64,000 nt of DNA from Chitinophagaceae bacterium (GTDB lineage Bacteria; Bacteroidota; Bacteroidia; Chitinophagales; Chitinophagaceae). The DNA lies in assembly GCA_016719015.1 (NCBI GenBank), contig JADKAZ010000015.1:124001-188000 (forward strand), in the 5' to 3' direction. The notes under the pieces were generated by a model. That model searched no databases. It was given only the letters and a program-made list of their open reading frames with translations, and was not told where the DNA came from. This document shows, piece after piece, positions 59,962 through 64,000 of this stretch. The translations under genes and the position numbers were made by a program. The number at the start of each line of letters is the position of its first letter. Position 1 is the stretch's first letter.

Positions 59962-60792
59962 TTATCCATTCAATTTTTGAAATGGTTTTTTCAACAGGCT
60001 TATAACGTCTTCATCTTTTTCAGCAGGGTAATACCGGTCTAGTCCGTAGTGAATTTTATCGGTGTCTAATTTCATAAAGGTTCCCAGCAGCCGGTCCCAG
60101 ATTGAAAAAACAGCACCATAATTACTATCAGTATACGGTTGTTTCCAATGGTGATGTACTTTGTGCATATTGGGAGAAATCAGTACGAAACTTAATGCTT
60201 TATCCAGGTTCTTAGGGAGGCTGATATTGGCATGGGTAAAGGCCGTGGCGATGATGACAAGTGTCTGGTAAATCATAACACTATACATAGGGGCGCCGGA
60301 GATAAAAATAAAAATCAAAAAGAAAATACCCCGCAATAAACTATCACCCGGATGATGACGGAGACCTGTTGTTACATCCACATTGGTGTCACTATGATGA
60401 ATAAGATGAAACCGCCAGAGCAGTGGCACTTTGTGCATAACGAGATGTACTAACCAACTACTAAAGTCAAGCGACAACACACCAATGATAATAGTCAGCA
60501 AAATGCCGGCACTGAACCAGTACACCAAACCAAAACCATTATCCCGGCACCAATCGGACAACAAAACTATAATTACTGCCAGCCCGGTATGAATAATCAG
60601 GTGAATGACAGTAAAAACAAAATTGACCCCGGCGTGGCGCAATTTATTTTTCTTATACTTCAAAGGCAGCAGTGGAATAGCTCCTTCAATAATCCAGAAA
60701 ACAAGGAGGCCACCAACCAGCATAGCCATTCTTTCTAAAGGCCGCTGTTCAAGTGTTTGAAAATAATGGAGAAGATCATTCCACATGTGCAT
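59962..60792 (-). CDS. Sterol desaturase/fatty-acid hydroxylase superfamily membrane protein
   Basis: The 276-residue protein has membrane helices near the start and the di-iron histidine boxes of the superfamily: HLVMHKVPLLWRFHLIHH (about 125-143), DVTTGLRHHPGD (about 148-160) and HMHKVHHHW (about 220). Such enzymes hydroxylate or desaturate lipid chains. A TTG in frame at 60807 would add 5 residues; ATG 60792 is preferred. It lies 18 bases downstream of the DUF2007 gene and 27 bases upstream of the SH3 gene on the same strand. Substrate lipid unknown. Confidence 0.87.
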   Translation of the reverse strand: MHMWNDLLHYFQTLEQRPLERMAMLVGGLLVFWIIEGAIPLLPLKYKKNKLRHAGVNFVFTVIHLIIHTGLAVIIVLLSDWCRDNGFGLVYWFSAGILLTIIIGVLSLDFSSWLVHLVMHKVPLLWRFHLIHHSDTNVDVTTGLRHHPGDSLLRGIFFLIFIFISGAPMYSVMIYQTLVIIATAFTHANISLPKNLDKALSFVLISPNMHKVHHHWKQPYTDSNYGAVFSIWDRLLGTFMKLDTDKIHYGLDRYYPAEKDEDVISLLKKPFQKLNG

Positions 60793-60810
60793 ATCATTTA
60801 CTGCCAAAAG

Positions 60811-61056
60811 TTACGAAGGAATCGCCGACAAATCTTCTGTTTGTTTATCCTCGCCACGAAGAATTTGCAAAGCTCTTTCAACCTGAATGGCAGGCACCAT
60901 CAGTTTTATTCCACCAATGGCATTGGAGAGAAAAGGGTCAATGGTTACAGTGTATTCATCCTGCAGGTGGCAGCGGATATTTTCCTGCTCCAGCCGGCCC
61001 ATGGTGATGTGGGCGTCTATATAATTGTTGTAAGAACAAAGGAGCACAAAATTCAT
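60811..61056 (-). CDS. DUF2007 family protein
   Basis: The 81-residue protein has the DUF2007 fold: FVLLCSYNNYIDAHITMGRL at the start, EQENIRCHLQDEYTVTIDPF, and IGGIKLMVPAIQVERALQIL, the pattern of a small alpha-beta domain with a conserved hydrophobic end. The family is often called a putative signal-transducing protein, but without data. Next to the hydroxylase gene, 18 bases apart. Confidence 0.8.
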   Translation of the reverse strand: MNFVLLCSYNNYIDAHITMGRLEQENIRCHLQDEYTVTIDPFLSNAIGGIKLMVPAIQVERALQILRGEDKQTEDLSAIPS

Positions 61057-61065
61057 ATCAATAAA

Positions 61066-61100
61066 AATAAAAAACCCTGTTCCGTTAATTACGAAACAGG
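61066..61100 (-). terminator. Terminator after the YARHG lipoprotein gene
   Basis: On the minus strand CCTGTTTCG pairs with CGGAACAGG (one internal mismatch), followed by GTTTTTTATTTTT. It separates the YARHG gene from the DUF2007 gene. Confidence 0.75.
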
Positions 61101-61120
61101 ATTTTTGAGTTAATTATAAT

Positions 61121-61900
61121 TTAACGACCATACTCATCGCCATACTCTTCGGCATATTTTTCATACCGCTTAATCAGGTCAATATTTTTCTTTTCAATTG
61201 CTGTCAGTAAGCCACGGATATCCACCGTGTTTGGTACATACCAATCTTCCATTTCAAACATTTGACGCAGCTCTTTTTTATTAAAGCAAAACCCATGGCG
61301 GGCAAATATTTCATTGCGCATAAACTGCAGGTCTTCTTTCATCATATTTTCAACATCGGCTGGTTTCAGCAAACGTTGAGAAGCTTCCGGGTATTCACCC
61401 ACATCAGTTCTGTATTCAAATTTGCGACGATCTAGTTGGTACTCTTTTCCCGGACGGCCTTTGGCAAACGGTTTCCAGGAGCCGGTTACTTTATCCGGGG
61501 CGGTTTCATCTATTGTAAAACTAAATACGCCATCATCTTTGTGGTCGCCGGGTTCTTTTGCATTAAAAGAATACATATTCCCATTCTTGCTGAAAGAACC
61601 CCGGAACGGCCGGTCATTTCCACCCACTATTGTCCGGCCAACGACAGAGTCTCCTGCCACTGCTGTAATTAGCATGGTAATTTTATTATTGCCAAACGGC
61701 CCCACAAAAGAACCCAGTAATTTTTCATAGGGTTTGGAAGCGATCTGCAAAGGAGTTTGTTTTAGTGCAACTGCAACAGAAGCGGTAGTGGCTGCATCTG
61801 ATTTTTCGTCGGACTGTGTTACTGTATCAGTTGTTTTCTTATCATTATTGCAAGACAGTAGTATTCCAACCGTCATAAAAAGGAGCAAAAATTTTCTCAT
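61121..61900 (-). CDS. YARHG-domain lipoprotein
   Basis: The 259-residue lipoprotein starts at ATG 61900 (the frame is open upstream to 61930, but that part is not signal-like). Lipobox GILLSC near residue 17, then a Lys/Thr/Asp linker. A beta-rich domain (about 60-175: LLGSFVGPFGNNKITMLITA, GRTIVGGNDRPFRGSF) and then a YARHG domain (about 200-250): MRNEIFARHGFCFNKKELRQ and MEDWYVPNTV. YARHG domains are extracellular and probably cell-wall associated; function unknown. Monocistronic, with the terminator after it. Confidence 0.85.
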   Translation of the reverse strand: MRKFLLLFMTVGILLSCNNDKKTTDTVTQSDEKSDAATTASVAVALKQTPLQIASKPYEKLLGSFVGPFGNNKITMLITAVAGDSVVGRTIVGGNDRPFRGSFSKNGNMYSFNAKEPGDHKDDGVFSFTIDETAPDKVTGSWKPFAKGRPGKEYQLDRRKFEYRTDVGEYPEASQRLLKPADVENMMKEDLQFMRNEIFARHGFCFNKKELRQMFEMEDWYVPNTVDIRGLLTAIEKKNIDLIKRYEKYAEEYGDEYGR

Positions 61901-61996
61901 GGTGAAAGGTTTAAATTTGTAAACGATCAATGGTTTTATGGTCTTTTAAAAGTAACACAAATTCTAACCCGGACAAATATCTGGACTACAGGCCTT

Positions 61997-62647
61997 TTGG
62001 CAACCCTGGCTTTCTTCTGCTGGCTGATGGCAAAAATTACTGTGGCCTATATTCCCTATAATACGGATGTGGGCTTTCTCCGTATTAAACAACAATACAT
62101 TGATATTGACCACTGGAGAACAGCTTTCTTTATTCATGTATATGCCAGTATGTGGGTCTTGTTTGCCGGGTTTACACAATTTTCCAGCTGGTTATTAAAA
62201 AATAAGCCCCGGCTCCATCGGGCCCTTGGTTATATCTATGTGGCGGATGTGCTGCTGATAACCGGGCCTGCTGGTTTGATAATGGGTTTTTATGCCAATG
62301 GTGGTTTGTGGTCAAGAGTAGCTTTTGTTTTATTGGCGATATTATGGATGTTCTTTACAGCCTTGGCATTGATCAAAGCAAAACAAAAAAAATTCAAAGC
62401 CCATCGAAACTATATGATCAGAAGCTATGCCCTCACTTTATCTGCCTTGACACTAAGAGCATGGAAATACGCAATAACAAACACCATGGCCCTGCCGCCA
62501 ATGGATGTGTACAGGGTGGTGGCATGGGTGGGTTGGGTAGGGAATCTTGCTTTTTGCAGAATATATAATAAGGATGATTTTCCGACAAAAAAAATCTCTC
62601 TTCATAAAAAGAGAGACTTTGACAATATGTTTAAAACACCCCTTTAA
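61997..62647 (+). CDS. DUF2306-like polytopic membrane protein
   Basis: The frame encodes 216 residues with about six hydrophobic segments. HVYASMWVLFAGFTQFSSWLL and PRLHRALGYIYVADVLLI resemble DUF2306 proteins (His residues in HxxHR-like loops). The frame has no ATG; the first usable codon is TTG at 61997, and the frame remains open back past 61900 (upstream residues include WFYGLLKVTQILTRTNIW). The start is therefore uncertain or damaged. The 3' end (ISLHKKRDFDNMFKTPL) overlaps the dnaN terminator. Function unknown. Confidence 0.6.
   Translation: MATLAFFCWLMAKITVAYIPYNTDVGFLRIKQQYIDIDHWRTAFFIHVYASMWVLFAGFTQFSSWLLKNKPRLHRALGYIYVADVLLITGPAGLIMGFYANGGLWSRVAFVLLAILWMFFTALALIKAKQKKFKAHRNYMIRSYALTLSALTLRAWKYAITNTMALPPMDVYRVVAWVGWVGNLAFCRIYNKDDFPTKKISLHKKRDFDNMFKTPL
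62587..62616 (-). terminator. dnaN terminator
   Basis: On the minus strand TCTCTCTT and AAGAGAGA form an 8-bp stem with a six-base loop, followed by eight Ts (62587-62594 read as A on the plus strand). It lies inside the coding end of the convergent DUF2306-like gene. Confidence 0.85.
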
Positions 62648-62659
62648 GGGATGGGGGAA

Positions 62660-63775
62660 TTACTGATTCAGCATTAATGGCATTACCAGCATCAGCAACT
62701 CCTCATCTTCACCAAGGTCAGTTGGTTTAATGATACCGGCTTTTGTAGGGGTAGATAGTTCAATATTTACTTCGTCGCTATCGGCAGCGTTGAGCATTTC
62801 AATTAAGAATCTTGCATTGAAGGCAATCATCAGGTCTTCGCCGTTATACTGACATTTCATTCTTTCATTTCCTTCAAAGCTGAAGTCAACATCCTGCGCC
62901 GCTAATTGTAATTCGCTGCCACTGATATTTAATGCCACCTGGTTGGTGCTTTTATTGCTGAATACACTTACACGACGCAAAGCATTCTGGAAATCGTTTT
63001 TATTTACCGTAAGCCGGTAAGGATTGTCGGTAGGTATTACGACTTTATAATCCGGGAACCGGGCATCAATCAACCGGCAGCTCATTTGGGTGGTACCATG
63101 TTTTACAAACAGGTGATTACTGTTATAGCTGATGGTTATTTCATCTTCATTAAAAGGAATAGCTGTTTTTACCAGGTTTAGCGGTTTGCGGGGAACGATG
63201 AAAGAATCGGCCTTCGGACACTTTACATCTTTTCTTTTATAGCGAACTAACCGATGTGCATCAGTTGCCACCGCCTGCAATCCTTTTTTATCCAACTCAA
63301 AGAAAACACCCGTCATGGCCGGACGCAGATCATCATTGCTGGTGGCAAATAATGTTTTATTGATGGCTGTTACCAATGCGGAAGCCGTCATTGTAAAAGA
63401 GGTAGTGTCATCAGCACCCGGTTCTTTTGGAAAATTGTCAGGATTTTCTCCCATCACCTTGTATTTACCATTGTCGCTGGTAATTTCAATTCCAAAGTTC
63501 TTATCAATATTAAAAGTGAGTGGCTGGTCAGCAATATTTTTTAGCGAATCCATCAGAATTTTTGCAGGGATACAGACCTTACCGGTGTCTTTAGCTTCAA
63601 TATCTAATTGAACCCTCATTACCGTTTCCAGATCGGTTGCCACTACGGTCAGTTTGTTTTTCTCAACTTCAAACAAAAAATCTTCCAGGATAGGAAGAAC
63701 GGTGTTAGCATTAATAACACCGGCAATATGCTGCAACTGTTTCAGTAAGGAAGAAGAGGAGGCTATAAACTTCAT
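62660..63775 (-). CDS. dnaN: DNA polymerase III beta subunit (sliding clamp)
   Basis: The sliding clamp encircles DNA and holds polymerase. The 371-residue length and three-domain repeat are normal: FIASSSSLLKQLQHIAGVINA to start domain 1, FTMTASALVTAINKTLFATSNDDLRP in domain 2 with GVFFELDKKGLQAVATDAHRL, and YRLTVNKNDFQNALRRVSVFSNKS in domain 3, ending ELLMLVMPLMLNQ, the usual clamp C-terminus. dnaA is not next to it; in Bacteroidota the two are often apart. A TAGTTTCG box (63792-63799) is a near-match to the -7 element, 16 bases upstream. Terminator after it. Confidence 0.97.
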   Translation of the reverse strand: MKFIASSSSLLKQLQHIAGVINANTVLPILEDFLFEVEKNKLTVVATDLETVMRVQLDIEAKDTGKVCIPAKILMDSLKNIADQPLTFNIDKNFGIEITSDNGKYKVMGENPDNFPKEPGADDTTSFTMTASALVTAINKTLFATSNDDLRPAMTGVFFELDKKGLQAVATDAHRLVRYKRKDVKCPKADSFIVPRKPLNLVKTAIPFNEDEITISYNSNHLFVKHGTTQMSCRLIDARFPDYKVVIPTDNPYRLTVNKNDFQNALRRVSVFSNKSTNQVALNISGSELQLAAQDVDFSFEGNERMKCQYNGEDLMIAFNARFLIEMLNAADSDEVNIELSTPTKAGIIKPTDLGEDEELLMLVMPLMLNQ

Positions 63776-63947
63776 CTGTATTTGTTTGAGGCGAAACTAC
63801 TGATTTTTGGTTTACAGCCAACACCAAAAGCCTCCCGGTGGATTACTTTGCCGCTTGCAGACAGCGGCCGGACATTTTCATTCTGCCAACTAATGCCTTG
63901 CTCCTTGTACCTTCTTTAGTATCTTGCTTCTTCTCAAAAACCTACAA

Positions 63948-64000
63948 ATGTTCGATAAACTATTTGGCAGAAGTAAGAAAAAAGAGGAGATGCCGGCGGG
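63948..64000 (+). CDS. Start of an unknown gene, cut by the window end
   Basis: The frame begins with ATG at 63948 and reads MFDKLFGRSKKKEEMPAG to the end of the window, 17 complete codons. An amphipathic start with a basic/acidic stretch follows. Too little remains to name it. No close -7 box was found. Confidence 0.4.
   Translation, partial: MFDKLFGRSKKKEEMPA

Noticed and set aside
1..64000. CRISPR array, rRNA operon, prophage or conjugative element
   Set aside because: No regularly spaced direct repeats, no rRNA, and no capsid, tail, portal or transfer genes were seen on either strand.

Overview
This 64 kb window is chromosomal DNA from a member of the Bacteroidota, most likely the family Chitinophagaceae or a close relative. 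The evidence for this is a secreted protein with a gliding-motility/type IX secretion C-terminal domain, an S46 dipeptidyl-peptidase, DUF2480 and YARHG proteins, -7 promoter boxes of the form TAnnTTTG, a tRNA gene without an encoded CCA end, and moderate GC with AT-rich intergenic DNA. Most of the window is ordinary core genome. The genus assignment is inference, because no rRNA gene is present.

Layout. 1-7270: end of feoB, a secreted beta-lactamase-like protein and an M20 amidohydrolase, a chromate transporter, nadD-feoA, ybeY and mnmG, with two parS-like sites between ybeY and mnmG. 7372-11857: a secreted protein of unknown function, then a three-gene cassette of two ATP-grasp ligases and two SET methyltransferase domains (one gene is an ATP-grasp-SET fusion). 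This cassette is the least explained system in the window. 12094-17397: a type IX secreted PKD protein, a Pif1-like helicase with HRDC domain, a short SSB and two small proteins. 17606-26232: a long co-directional run with pseudouridine breakdown (psuK, a DUF1398 protein, psuG), then molybdenum cofactor and formate dehydrogenase genes (mobA, fdhD, a small unknown gene, a NuoE/NuoF-like fusion and a large Fe-S/molybdopterin subunit). 26335-28204: a decapitated GH3 glucosidase, a 0.6 kb gene-poor stretch and tRNA-Phe, which looks like an old insertion scar. 28323-43187: recQ, kdsD, manC, an exonuclease, a Rid-family protein, unknown secreted proteins, an aminotransferase-permease pair, an arsR-arsM-arsC arsenic operon and a GT39 glycosyltransferase. 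43256-45998: an IS3-family element with a broken orfB, then a lone PD-(D/E)XK nuclease bracketed by inverted GTTGGGC motifs. 46277-47855: nadA and a 568 bp intergenic region with an AT-rich tract and six DnaA-box-like 9-mers, the best candidate here for oriC. 47856-64000: S46 peptidase, a PpiD-like chaperone, CorA, small membrane proteins, M1 peptidase, a kdnB-kdsB pair, an SH3 protein, a sterol desaturase-like enzyme, a YARHG lipoprotein and dnaN.

How the genes work together. The formate dehydrogenase subunits sit with their sulfurtransferase FdhD and with MobA, so enzyme and maturation are co-encoded. kdsD, kdnB and kdsB (plus manC) are outer-surface sugar genes, and the kdnB-kdsB pairing suggests 8-amino-Kdo in the lipid A core. 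The ars genes methylate and reduce arsenic, but no efflux pump lies beside them. The DnaA-box cluster at 47.4 kb and the parS-like pair at 5.3 kb together suggest that this window lies in the replication-origin region of the chromosome.
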